Part shown: one piece after another, positions 1 to 7,831 of the stretch
Layout of the letters: every line of letters begins with the position of its first letter
How positions within the stretch are numbered: the stretch's first letter is position 1
Source of the DNA: Halomontanus rarus
GTDB lineage: Archaea > Halobacteriota > Halobacteria > Halobacteriales > Natrialbaceae
Reading direction: 5' to 3'
Length of the DNA stretch: 64,000 nucleotides
Assembly: GCF_017357405.1 (NCBI RefSeq)
Contig: NZ_CP071597.1
Span: forward strand, 1,674,001 to 1,738,000
Notes under the pieces: model-generated
What the model was told of the DNA's origin: nothing
Databases searched by the model: none
Seen by the model: only the letters and a program-made list of their open reading frames with translations
Made by a program: the position numbers and the translations under genes

Positions 1-229
1 GGGGAAAGCCGTCCTCGCGGATTCGGTCGACGGCCTCGTGGGCGACGTCGGGGTCGAGTTCGAGACGCTCGAAGTCGAATCCGGTCGCCTCGGCCGTCGA
101 TCGAGCGTGTTTCCAGTCGTCGGTGATCCCGAAGTGGGCCGTCTGAAGGGTCACGTCGTAAAACTCCGACAGGAGGAGCGCCGCGAGCGTCGAGTCTTTG
201 CCGCCGCTGTAGAGCAAGCCGAGCCGCAT
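1..229 (-). CDS. PP-loop ATPase (DUF7411-like), truncated by window edge
   Basis: The reverse strand reads from an ATG at 229 into the window edge, so only the N-terminal 76 or so residues are visible. The protein opens MRLGLLYSGGKDSTLAALLL; the SGGKDS motif is the ATP-pyrophosphate-binding P-loop of the adenine nucleotide alpha-hydrolase (PP-loop) superfamily, which activates substrates by adenylation. It starts 4 nt after the stop of the PDCD5-like gene and is probably cotranscribed with it and with the S19e gene. The substrate cannot be told from this fragment. Diphthamide synthase-like or asparagine synthase-like relatives are possible. Confidence 0.75.
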   Translation of the reverse strand, partial: MRLGLLYSGGKDSTLAALLLSEFYDVTLQTAHFGITDDWKHARSTAEATGFDFERLELDPDVAHEAVDRIREDGFP

Positions 230-233
230 CGAA

Positions 234-590
234 TCAGCGCCGGCGGATGTCGAAGCTCTGCTTCTCGGGTTTGAGTTCGTTGAGCAGTTGCTTCATCTTC
301 GAATCGTCGATCTTCCCCTGCAGACGACCGCTCTGGGCGAGTGCGACCACCTGCTGTTCGACCTTTTCGCCGAACTGCGGTTTGCTCATCTTCACCGTGT
401 TGAGCCGTTTCCGAGCGTCGTCGGTGAGATGCTGGCGAAGCATCGCCTTCTTCTGGGCTTCCGCCTGTTGCTGGGCGGCTTCCTGCTGGGCTCTGGCCTC
501 GTCTCCCTGCTGGGATTCGGCGCGCTCTTGTAACTGTTCCATCTTCTTCTGTCGAAGTTCCTCGAGGTCGTCGTCGGGACTATCGCTCAT
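234..590 (-). CDS. PDCD5-like DNA-binding protein
   Basis: This 118-residue protein matches the archaeal/eukaryotic PDCD5 family in size and layout: a charged helical N-terminus rich in Q, E and K (residues 1-50), then a compact helical domain containing LTDDARKRL and RLQGKIDD, ending in a basic tail. Family members are small double-stranded-nucleic-acid-binding proteins of unclear cellular role in archaea. It sits between the S19e gene and a PP-loop gene on the same strand, an arrangement I recall as common in haloarchaea, consistent with a translation-linked operon. Confidence 0.85.
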   Translation of the reverse strand: MSDSPDDDLEELRQKKMEQLQERAESQQGDEARAQQEAAQQQAEAQKKAMLRQHLTDDARKRLNTVKMSKPQFGEKVEQQVVALAQSGRLQGKIDDSKMKQLLNELKPEKQSFDIRRR

Positions 591-671
591 AGGACAGTGT
601 AGTTTCGCACGGGGGAAAATGATTACGGACGGAGAGCGGCCGCGTCGGCCGACCGCGAAAGCAGCAGACGT

Positions 672-1127
672 CTACGCGTAGCGCTCGAGGTCCGGTCGAT
701 CGAGATCCGAGAGGACGTCGCCGGCGGTGTCGTCGAGGAGGCTGCGACCGTCGGCGGTGATTCGGCGACCTTCGCCGTCCGCGGTCTCGACGAGGTCTTC
801 CTCCTCGAGTTGCTGGAGGATGGTTCGAATGAGGTTGCGCGAGCCGTCGGCACGGCGGTCGGGAGCGACCTGGTAGCGGTTCGAGCCGCCCTTCGCGCCG
901 CCGTACTCGGTGGCGAGTCGCTCGACACCGACGGGACCGGTGTCGGCGACTTTGCGGAGGAGACTTGCGGCGCGAAGCGCCCAGAAGTTCTCCTGTTCGG
1001 GTGGCAGGTCTCGGTTAACGCCGGTCTTCGTGAACTGTGCCCAGTCGGGTTCGTCGAGTCGGTCCTCGAGGTCCTCGGCGACTGCCTCGAGCAAGGCATC
1101 CACCGGAACGTCGTACATCGTAGCCAT
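672..1127 (-). CDS. rps19e: 30S ribosomal protein S19e
   Basis: The 151-residue product has the length and motifs of archaeal/eukaryotic S19e: an N-terminal DWAQFTKTGVNRDLPPE segment, the ALRAASLLRKV helix, and the YGGAKGGSNRY signature near residues 76-86, followed by a winged-helix-like C-terminus ending in TADGRSLLDD. S19e is a small-subunit head protein needed for late maturation of 16S rRNA. The ATG at 1127 is favoured over an internal Met three codons on because a TTAAA box lies about 28 nt upstream, fitting a leaderless transcript. It heads the S19e-PDCD5-PP-loop gene set. Confidence 0.95.
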   Translation of the reverse strand: MATMYDVPVDALLEAVAEDLEDRLDEPDWAQFTKTGVNRDLPPEQENFWALRAASLLRKVADTGPVGVERLATEYGGAKGGSNRYQVAPDRRADGSRNLIRTILQQLEEEDLVETADGEGRRITADGRSLLDDTAGDVLSDLDRPDLERYA

Positions 1128-1150
1128 TGGCGTTTCGTTCCCTGCCGCGG

Positions 1151-1160
1151 CATTTAAGCC
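1151..1160 (-). promoter_or_regulatory. TATA-like box of the S19e gene
   Basis: Read on the minus strand the sequence is gCTTAAATGc, centred about 28 nt before the ATG at 1127. This is the spacing expected for a leaderless haloarchaeal transcript. Confidence 0.5.
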
Positions 1161-1354
1161 CGTCGTTGTCGCCCCGCGTTACGGTGTGGTGTGGCGCAGT
1201 GCTCCGCGTCGCGTCGCGTTGCGGTATATCGTGTTACGTTGTGGTACGTCGTGTTGTGGGTCGAGGCGCGGTATCAGCGTTAGCGCGAGTGAAAATGTGA
1301 ACACACCGCGAACGCATCCGGTTGGCTTTTCGCACTGGACTCGAAACGACCGGT

Positions 1355-2233
1355 ATGGACGAACGCGCCGCACTGGCGCTGTTAGAGACGGAACTCGGCC
1401 CAGCCGGCGACGACGCCGCCGTCGTCGACGGGCAGGTGATGACGACGGACATGCTCCACGAGACGACGGACTTTCCCGGGGGGACGACTCGCTACACGGC
1501 GGGCTGGCGATCCGTTGGCGCCTCGCTGTCGGACGTGGCGGCGATGGGTGCCGAGGCGACGGCGGCGGTCGCCGCCTACGCCGCGCCCGCGTTCGATCGC
1601 GAGGAACTCGCGGCGTTCGTTCGCGGCGCGAGCGACGTCTGCGAGGCGGTCGGCGCGAAGTACGTCGGCGGCGACCTCGACGACCACACCGAGTTCACTG
1701 TGGCGACGACCGTCCTCGGCCGGACGGACGACCCCGTTCTCCGCAACGGTGCCCAGCCCGGCGACGCCGTCTGCGTCACCGGTACGCTGGGCCGAAGCGC
1801 CGCCGCCCTCGAGCTGTTCGAGCGCGGCGAACTCGAGCGCGCGAACGAGCTGTTCCGGTTCGAGCCGCGGGTCGCGGCGGGGCGGGCGGTCGCCGACCAC
1901 GCGACCGCGATGATGGACTCGAGCGACGGCCTCGCCCGGTCGCTCCACCAGCTCGCCGAAGCCAGCGGCTGCGGGTTCGCCGTCGAGTCGGATCGACTGC
2001 CGATCGACGGGGCCGTCCGCGAGGTGGCCGACGACGAGGCGACGGCCCTCGAGCTGGCGACGACGTTCGGCGAGGACTTCGAACTCGTGTTCACGGTGCC
2101 CGAGGATGCCGCCGCGGCGATCGCGGATGCGACGGCGGTTCCGACTCCGATAACGGTGATCGGATCGGTCCTCGAGTCGGGCGAGATCACGCTCGACGGC
2201 GAGAAACTGGCCGATCGAGGATACACGCACTGA
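1355..2233 (+). CDS. thiL: thiamine-monophosphate kinase
   Basis: ThiL phosphorylates thiamine monophosphate to the cofactor thiamine diphosphate using ATP. The 292-residue product shows the AIR-synthase/ThiL (PurM-like) fold markers in order: GDDAAVVD near residue 18, TTDMLHETTDF, GWRSVGASLSDVAAMGA, YVGGDL, the VTGTLG segment and MMDSSDGLARSL with its metal-binding SSDGL. The ATG at 1355 is preferred over an upstream in-frame start at 1322, because it gives a normal N-terminus and a weak T-rich box (GGCTTTTCG) lies about 28 nt upstream. It is monocistronic and convergent with the following protease gene, 11 nt away. Confidence 0.92.
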   Translation: MDERAALALLETELGPAGDDAAVVDGQVMTTDMLHETTDFPGGTTRYTAGWRSVGASLSDVAAMGAEATAAVAAYAAPAFDREELAAFVRGASDVCEAVGAKYVGGDLDDHTEFTVATTVLGRTDDPVLRNGAQPGDAVCVTGTLGRSAAALELFERGELERANELFRFEPRVAAGRAVADHATAMMDSSDGLARSLHQLAEASGCGFAVESDRLPIDGAVREVADDEATALELATTFGEDFELVFTVPEDAAAAIADATAVPTPITVIGSVLESGEITLDGEKLADRGYTH

Positions 2234-2244
2234 CGGGAGAGGCG

Positions 2245-3366
2245 TCACCCGACGAGCTCGATCGGCACCGGCATGAAACAGAGCAGACCGAGTCCGAACG
2301 TTACCAGGCCGAGAACCACCCTGCCGGTCCCCAGCCGTTCGTCGTTGACCGGTCTCGCCGGACCGACGTGTGCGAGGTAGACCGCGATCAGACCCCAGAG
2401 GAACCAGACGAACACCGACTGGCCGCTGTAGTCGGCGACGTAGTAGAGGTAGCCCGCCAGCGCGAACAGCACGCCGGGAATCAGACTCGCGATCGTCTCC
2501 TGGTACTCGCGGGTTATCGCCCGAAGGATGTGCCCGCCGTCGAGTTGGCCGACCGGAATCAGGTTCAGGAACGTGACGAACATCCCGACCCAGCCGCCGA
2601 TGACGACCGGGTTCACGACCGTCGCCGGATCGTCGCGGTAGAGCGGTTGATCGAACGCCGCCGCGAGCAACTCGAGCAGGGGCGGATACCCCAACCGAAG
2701 CTCGATCGCGTTGGGATCGTTGGCGAGTCCCGCCGGAGCGGTCACCGGATCGAGGTGGAGGCCGACGATCGTGACGACGACCGTCGCGATCAGCCCCGCC
2801 AGCGGCCCGGCGACACCGATGTCGAACAGCGCCTTCCGGTCGGGCATCCGGCTCTTGATGCTGATCACCGCGCCCATCGTCCCGATCAGCGTCGGCACCG
2901 GCAGGAAGTACGGCAGCGAGGCGTCGACCCGGTGATACCGGCTCATCACGTAGTGTCCCATCTCGTGGACGCCGAGCACGCCCAGTATCGCGACGGTAAA
3001 CGGCCACGCGTGGCGCATCTCGAGCGGGTTCGCGATCGGATCAATGTAGTACCACTGAGCGCCCGCGAACAGCGTCGAGAGGACCGTCGCGACGAACAAC
3101 ACGACGTTCGTCCACGGGATCCCGTCGATGCCGGTGGTGTGCGGTGTCGCGACGATGACGTACTCGCCGTGGCGCATCGTCAACTGCGCCTCGTAGCCCG
3201 CGTCGCGAAACGCGGGCCAGAGCCGGCGCATCAACGGTTCGGGCGCGACCATCGGATCGCCGTAGTAGACCAATTCGTCCCCGTCGACGCGCGTGTCGTA
3301 GACGGAGAACAACGGGTCGATCGTCTCGAGTGGAGGACCGGCGTCGGGTGCGTCCACGTCGTCCAT
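2245..3366 (-). CDS. site-2 protease family (M50) membrane metalloprotease
   Basis: This 373-residue polytopic protein has the two catalytic motifs of S2P intramembrane proteases: HEMGH (about 134-138) in a membrane segment preceded by GVLGV, and NLIPVGQLDGGH (about 268-279) supplying the third zinc ligand. A soluble domain of about 80 residues precedes the first membrane helix, and at least six hydrophobic segments follow. Members cleave transmembrane substrates within the bilayer. An in-frame GTG lies one codon upstream. The ATG at 3366 is chosen because a strong TATA box (3387-3398) is centred 27 nt away. The substrate is unknown. Confidence 0.88.
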   Translation of the reverse strand: MDDVDAPDAGPPLETIDPLFSVYDTRVDGDELVYYGDPMVAPEPLMRRLWPAFRDAGYEAQLTMRHGEYVIVATPHTTGIDGIPWTNVVLFVATVLSTLFAGAQWYYIDPIANPLEMRHAWPFTVAILGVLGVHEMGHYVMSRYHRVDASLPYFLPVPTLIGTMGAVISIKSRMPDRKALFDIGVAGPLAGLIATVVVTIVGLHLDPVTAPAGLANDPNAIELRLGYPPLLELLAAAFDQPLYRDDPATVVNPVVIGGWVGMFVTFLNLIPVGQLDGGHILRAITREYQETIASLIPGVLFALAGYLYYVADYSGQSVFVWFLWGLIAVYLAHVGPARPVNDERLGTGRVVLGLVTFGLGLLCFMPVPIELVG

Positions 3367-3813
3367 CACCCGGAATTGGGAAGCCCGTGGTATAAATCGA
3401 CTGCGTCGAGCGTCGAGTGTCAGTGGGAAGTCGTCTCGAGCGGAGTCGACGAATCGTGTGCTGGCGGGCGAAGCGCCCGTAACCGGTCACCGGTGAGGAC
3501 GAGAGCCACAGCTGAAACGATGGGAGCTACCGAGGCGGGTGGGAGACGAGGCGGATATCCGTGACCGGTGTAAAGTCGACGACTCGAGAGCGGTGCTGAA
3601 GCGTCGGACGGCATTCGCGCGTCAAAAATCCTGCGGGCCGGCGACGGGGGGACCAGTCGGGCCGCACGCGCAGGGTATCGGGTGGGGGTCCGGGCCGAGG
3701 GCAGCCGGGACAGGGTGTGGATGTTCGACGGGCGATGCGAGGTTGCGGGGGAGTGCGGGGCGGGTATCGCGTGCGTGGACCGCTTGGACTCGCGATCGTG
3801 ACCGTAGTGGAGC
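3367..3813. other. intergenic, 447 bp
   Basis: The only supported element is the TATA box GTGGTATAAATC read on the plus strand at 3387-3398, which serves the leftward protease gene. The rest is GC-rich. A minus-strand frame with an ATG at 3614 encodes 64 residues with one hydrophobic stretch, but its codon pattern and promoter are not convincing. I see no gene or RNA I would defend. Confidence 0.5.
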
Positions 3814-4053
3814 TCAGGCGGGTGCGACGCGCCACGTCGTCGCGCTCGTGTACGACCACTTCTCGATCTCGAGGTCAGTCGCGGAGTTCGATAGTTTAAC
3901 CATGAGCGCACCGATTTCTTTGGGGGACAATCCGACATCGTCGGCGATAAACTTGCCCTTGAAGTACAGTTCGCCGTCGTCCGCTTTCTCGCGCAGGTAG
4001 CGTTTGAGGCGGCGTTCCTTGCTTTCCGTGGAGGGTTGGGCTGTCGTGCTCAT
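3814..4053 (-). CDS. small DUF7123-type haloarchaeal protein
   Basis: The 79-residue product MSTTAQPSTESKERRLKRYL... is basic at the N-terminus and then follows a short helix-turn-helix-like pattern (LSPKEIGALMVKL near residues 44-56) ending in WSYTSATTWRVAP. This matches my memory of DUF7123, a conserved haloarchaeal family of unknown function whose shape suggests a DNA-binding domain. The frame stays open upstream to 4173, but the ATG at 4053 is chosen because the stretch before it does not look coding and a TTTATAAC box lies about 33 nt upstream. Confidence 0.75.
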   Translation of the reverse strand: MSTTAQPSTESKERRLKRYLREKADDGELYFKGKFIADDVGLSPKEIGALMVKLSNSATDLEIEKWSYTSATTWRVAPA

Positions 4054-4310
4054 CGACAGTAACCCGTATTTCCGGGGACATGTTATAAAGGACGGATGGT
4101 TTGGTAATTTTCGGTTGCGTTCATCGCTCGAGTCGGTAACCGAATTTTTATTCCCGTCGAGCTGAATTTTCACGACGCTCCGAGATCGGCCGAGACGTTT
4201 TAAAGGCCGATCTAATACGTTATCGCCGATGTATACGGACCGATGAATTTCGCATTTATGAAAGTCGAATCACTCGGGAAAGCAACAACGTTCTGGACGG
4301 AACGAACGAT

Positions 4311-5153
4311 TCATTCGCGGTCGTGAACCCAGAACTCATCATCGACCGTGACTTCCTTCTTGAACAACGGAACCTCGTCTTTGAGCCGGTCGATGCCGTC
4401 TTCGACCGTCCGAAACGCCTCTCTGCGGTGGCCCGCGAGGACCACGACGAAGACGATGTCTTCGCCGTCGCGAACGACGCCAGTTCGGTGGTGCATCTCG
4501 ACGGCGTAGACGCCGTCTCGCGACTCGAGTTCCTCGCGAAGCGCGGCGAGGCGTTCGTCGGCGACGCCCTCGTACTTCTCGAACTCGAGGTACTCCGTCC
4601 GGTCGTCGTCCGCGGAGTCCTTCGCACGGACGCGGCCGGTGAACGTAGCGATCGCACCGGCCCGGTCCGCGAGCGGTGAGTCTTTGACCCGATCGACGAG
4701 CGACTCGAGGGTCTCGTGTGGCTCGCTCCGTTCGAGGCGATCGGCGATAACGTCGCTCTCGAGGTCGGCGACGGTCGCGGCCGTCGCGAGGACGTCGGTC
4801 TCCTCGGGGACGGAATCCCGGTCGGGACCGACGACGACGCACGGATACCGCAACTCCGAGACGCCGGTGACGAGTGCGTAGTCGCAGTTCGTTGCGAGCG
4901 TGTCGAGGGCCTCCTGGACCGAGAGACCGGTCCCAGAGGCGAGCCAGTCGCCGTCGGCGCCGAGTTCGTAGGTGACGTCGCCGCCGATCGTCAGCGACGG
5001 GTGGTCGACGGTGGACGTCCCGTCAGCGATCGTCGCGTCGTAGTGGACGACGCCGACGCGCCCGCGGGTGGAGAGTTCCCCGACGAGCCGATCCACGGCC
5101 CGCTCGAGCGTCTCTCGACCCGCGCCGCGCTCGAGGACTCCGAGTACGTGCAT
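4311..5153 (-). CDS. moaE: MobB-MoaE fusion, molybdopterin synthase large subunit
   Basis: The 280-residue product joins two molybdenum-cofactor proteins. Residues 1-130 resemble MobB, a guanine-nucleotide-handling partner of MobA, although the N-terminal P-loop is poorly preserved (MHVLGVLERGAGRETLERAV). Residues about 155-280 are MoaE-like: AGAIATFTGRVR, LEFEKYEGVADERL, MHHRTGVVRDGEDIVFVVV and a C-terminal FKKEVTVDDEFWVHD. MoaE, with the sulfur donor MoaD, converts precursor Z to molybdopterin. It is transcribed divergently from pyrH across a 105-bp gap. I recall this fusion in other haloarchaea, so it is probably lineage-wide. Confidence 0.87.
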   Translation of the reverse strand: MHVLGVLERGAGRETLERAVDRLVGELSTRGRVGVVHYDATIADGTSTVDHPSLTIGGDVTYELGADGDWLASGTGLSVQEALDTLATNCDYALVTGVSELRYPCVVVGPDRDSVPEETDVLATAATVADLESDVIADRLERSEPHETLESLVDRVKDSPLADRAGAIATFTGRVRAKDSADDDRTEYLEFEKYEGVADERLAALREELESRDGVYAVEMHHRTGVVRDGEDIVFVVVLAGHRREAFRTVEDGIDRLKDEVPLFKKEVTVDDEFWVHDRE

Positions 5154-5258
5154 GTGAGATCCGTCGCGTGGATACGCCTTCTAAGTGTCGGCGTCCCGAG
5201 GATGCACGCCACAGAGTTGGCAACCCTTAAGAACGCATCCCGGTTACACCGCGGTAGT
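5154..5258. promoter_or_regulatory. divergent promoter region of moaE and pyrH
   Basis: Two TATA-like boxes face outward. TTAGAA on the minus strand near 5179-5184 is about 28 nt before the moaE ATG. CCCTTAAGAACG on the plus strand near 5225-5236 is about 29 nt before the pyrH ATG. Both spacings fit leaderless transcripts. Confidence 0.55.
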
Positions 5259-6056
5259 ATGAAAGTGGTCGTCTCTATCGGTGGAAGCGTGCTCGTGCCC
5301 GAACCCGGCGCGGATCGGGTGGCCGCACACGCTGCCGTCGTCGAAGATCTCGTCGCGGATGGCTGTCGCGTCGGTGCCGTCGTCGGCGGCGGCGGCGTCG
5401 CCCGGGAGTACATCGGCGCCGCGCGCGATCTCGGCGCGAACGAAATCGAACTCGATCAGCTGGGGATCGACGTCACCCGGCTCAACGCCCGCCTACTCAT
5501 CGCGGCGCTCGGCGAGGAGTCAGTGACGGCACCCGCGAAGGACTACGAGGAGGCCGGCGAAGCCCTCCGACGGGGCAACCTCTGTGTCATGGGCGGCGTC
5601 GCGCCCGCACAGACGACCGACGCCGTCGGCGCCGCCCTCGCGGAGTACGTCGACGCGGACCTGCTGGTCTACGCCACCAGCGTCTCCGGGGTCTACAGCG
5701 ACGACCCCAACGAGACCGACGACGCGACGAAGTACGATACGCTCTCGGCAACGGACCTCGTCGACGCCATCGCCGGCCTCGAGATGAACGCCGGCTCCTC
5801 GGCACCGGTCGACCTGCTGGCGGCGAAGATCATCCAGCGCTCGGGGATGCGTACGATCGTCCTCGACGGCACCGACCCGGAACGGATCGCCCGCGCGGTC
5901 AGGTACGGCGACCACGAGGGCACGGACGTCATTCCCGCGGGGGTGGGTGAAGAACCGACCTACTGGGCGGGTGAGGAGGTGGAAGACGACCACGACCGCG
6001 ATCAGGATCAGGAACAGAATCGGGAACAGGAAACCGAACCAGAGACCCAGCAATGA
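5259..6056 (+). CDS. pyrH: UMP kinase, archaeal type
   Basis: UMP kinase phosphorylates UMP to UDP in pyrimidine nucleotide synthesis. The product (265 residues) starts MKVVVSIGGSVLVPEPG, the amino-acid-kinase-fold nucleotide loop, followed by VVGGGGVAREYIGAARDLGA, GVAPAQTTDAVGAALAEYV and the ATSVSGVYSDDPN segment. The start at 5259 restores the family N-terminus; the open frame upstream is antisense to moaE. Residues after about 230 form a hydrophilic tail of D, E, Q and R not found in typical PyrH. The gene overlaps lysS by 4 nt (ATGA), so the two are translationally coupled. Confidence 0.93.
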   Translation: MKVVVSIGGSVLVPEPGADRVAAHAAVVEDLVADGCRVGAVVGGGGVAREYIGAARDLGANEIELDQLGIDVTRLNARLLIAALGEESVTAPAKDYEEAGEALRRGNLCVMGGVAPAQTTDAVGAALAEYVDADLLVYATSVSGVYSDDPNETDDATKYDTLSATDLVDAIAGLEMNAGSSAPVDLLAAKIIQRSGMRTIVLDGTDPERIARAVRYGDHEGTDVIPAGVGEEPTYWAGEEVEDDHDRDQDQEQNREQETEPETQQ

Positions 6057-7753
6057 GCGCCGAGAGCCCCGACGACGTCGACGCCGACGAGGAACAAAAG
6101 CGCGCGACGACCTCGAGTCCCTACACCGTCCAGCGCGACGAAGGGGAGAAACACCACGTCTTCTGGGCCGACGCCGTCGCGGACCGCGTCGAAGAACGAG
6201 AGCCGGAGGAACCGATCGTGATCAAAGGCGGCATCTCGCCGTCGGGCGTTCCCCACCTCGGCAACGTCAACGAGATCATGCGCGGCTACTTCGTCGCCGA
6301 AGTCCTGCGCGAACGCGGCCACGAGGTCCGGCAGGTGTTCACCGCCGACGACCGCGACCCGCTCCGGAAGCTGCCGCGGACGCTCTGTGATCTCGAGGGC
6401 AATCTCGTCGATCTCGGCGAGGTGAACGCGAGCGCGCTGGGTCGAAACCTCGGCTCGCCGTACACCGACATCCCGGACCCGTTCGAGTGCTGTGACTCCT
6501 ACGGCGACCACTTCTCGAACATCATTCAGAACAGCGCCGACGCCGTCGACGTGCCGATCGAACTCGTCTCGACGACGGAGCTGTACGAGACCGGGCAACT
6601 CGAGGACGTCACCCGGTTCGTCCTCGAACACCAGGATCGCGCTCGCGAGGTACTCTCGGCGTACCAGGACAAGGTCGACGAGGACTACGTTCCGTTCAAC
6701 CCCATCTGCGAGGAGTGCGGAAAGGTGACCGAGACGGTGACGGCGGTCGACGTCGACGCCGGCACGGTCGACTACCGCTGTACTGACATGGAAGCGGGCG
6801 ACCAGACGATCAGCGGCTGCGGCCACGAGGGAACCGCGACGCTCCGGGAGGGGAAACTCCCCTGGCGCTTCGAGTGGCCCGCCCAATGGCAGGTACTCGG
6901 CGTCGACTTCGAACCCTTCGGCAAGGACCACGCCGAGGGCTCCTGGCCCAGCGGCCAGGACGTCGCCCGGAACGTCCTCGAGATCGAGCCGCCGGTTCCG
7001 ATGGTCTACGAGTGGTTCACACTCGACGGCGAGCCGTTCTCGTCTTCGGAGGGGAACGTCATCCTCGTCTCGGACGTCCTCGAGTTACTCGAGCCGGAGG
7101 TCCTGCGCTACTTCTTCGCGAAGGACCCCTCGAAGGCGCGAGACTTCAGCGTCGAGCGCCTGGACCTGCTGGTCGACGAGTTCGACCGGTTCGAGGCGAT
7201 CTACTTCGGAGAGGTGGAAGCCAGCGAGGACGAGCGGGCGTTCGCCGAGCGGGTGTATCCGCTGGTCGTAGACGAACCTCGGGAAGAGCGCATCCGCCTG
7301 CCCTACACCTTCGCTGCGGTGCTCGGCATGACCGACGACCCCGACCTGCGCGAGGAGATCGCGCGACGTGAGGGGCACATCTCCGAGGACGATCCCGAGT
7401 GGGCGATCGAAGGTGCGCTGGCCCGCGTCGCTCGAGCGCGCAACTGGGCTCGCCGGACCGAAAACGAGTTCGACTACGAACTCAAGCGCAGCGAGATTCC
7501 CGATCACGACTTCGACGAGCCGACCGAGGCGGCGCTCGCGGACCTCGCGGCGTTCGTCGAGGAGGGCCACGGCCCCGAGGAGATTCAGGGCGAGATCTAC
7601 GAGAGCGCGAAGCGCCACGACGTCCCCGTCGGCGAGTTCTTTTCGGCCGGCTACCGGCTCTTCTTCGACGAGAGTCAGGGGCCCAAGCTCGGTCCCTTCC
7701 TCTCGAACGTCGATCGGGAGTTCGTCGTCGATCGGTTGCGCCGGGAGCGCTGA
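6053..7753 (+). CDS. lysS: lysyl-tRNA synthetase, class I
   Basis: The 566-residue enzyme charges tRNA-Lys with lysine and belongs to the class I (archaeal) type. Visible markers are the HIGH-like GVPHLGN at residues 65-71 and the KMSKS-equivalent FSSSEGN near 329-335. Between them lie paired cysteines (CEECGK, and CTDMEAG with ISGCGH) that look like a zinc-binding insert. The C-terminal part is helical, as expected for anticodon recognition. It starts 4 nt inside the end of pyrH, pointing to a two-gene operon. Confidence 0.95.
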   Translation: MSAESPDDVDADEEQKRATTSSPYTVQRDEGEKHHVFWADAVADRVEEREPEEPIVIKGGISPSGVPHLGNVNEIMRGYFVAEVLRERGHEVRQVFTADDRDPLRKLPRTLCDLEGNLVDLGEVNASALGRNLGSPYTDIPDPFECCDSYGDHFSNIIQNSADAVDVPIELVSTTELYETGQLEDVTRFVLEHQDRAREVLSAYQDKVDEDYVPFNPICEECGKVTETVTAVDVDAGTVDYRCTDMEAGDQTISGCGHEGTATLREGKLPWRFEWPAQWQVLGVDFEPFGKDHAEGSWPSGQDVARNVLEIEPPVPMVYEWFTLDGEPFSSSEGNVILVSDVLELLEPEVLRYFFAKDPSKARDFSVERLDLLVDEFDRFEAIYFGEVEASEDERAFAERVYPLVVDEPREERIRLPYTFAAVLGMTDDPDLREEIARREGHISEDDPEWAIEGALARVARARNWARRTENEFDYELKRSEIPDHDFDEPTEAALADLAAFVEEGHGPEEIQGEIYESAKRHDVPVGEFFSAGYRLFFDESQGPKLGPFLSNVDREFVVDRLRRER

Positions 7754-7831
7754 GATACCACTCCAACTGCACCCGCCTCGGCCCCACCCCAGACAAAAGC
7801 CCTTTGAGAACGCCCGCCCGAGAGTGTAGCA

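Noticed and set aside
910..3564. 884-codon plus-strand frame across several genes
   Set aside because: It is Arg-rich and runs antisense to or out of frame with thiL and the protease gene. Long open frames in shadow phases are expected at this GC content.
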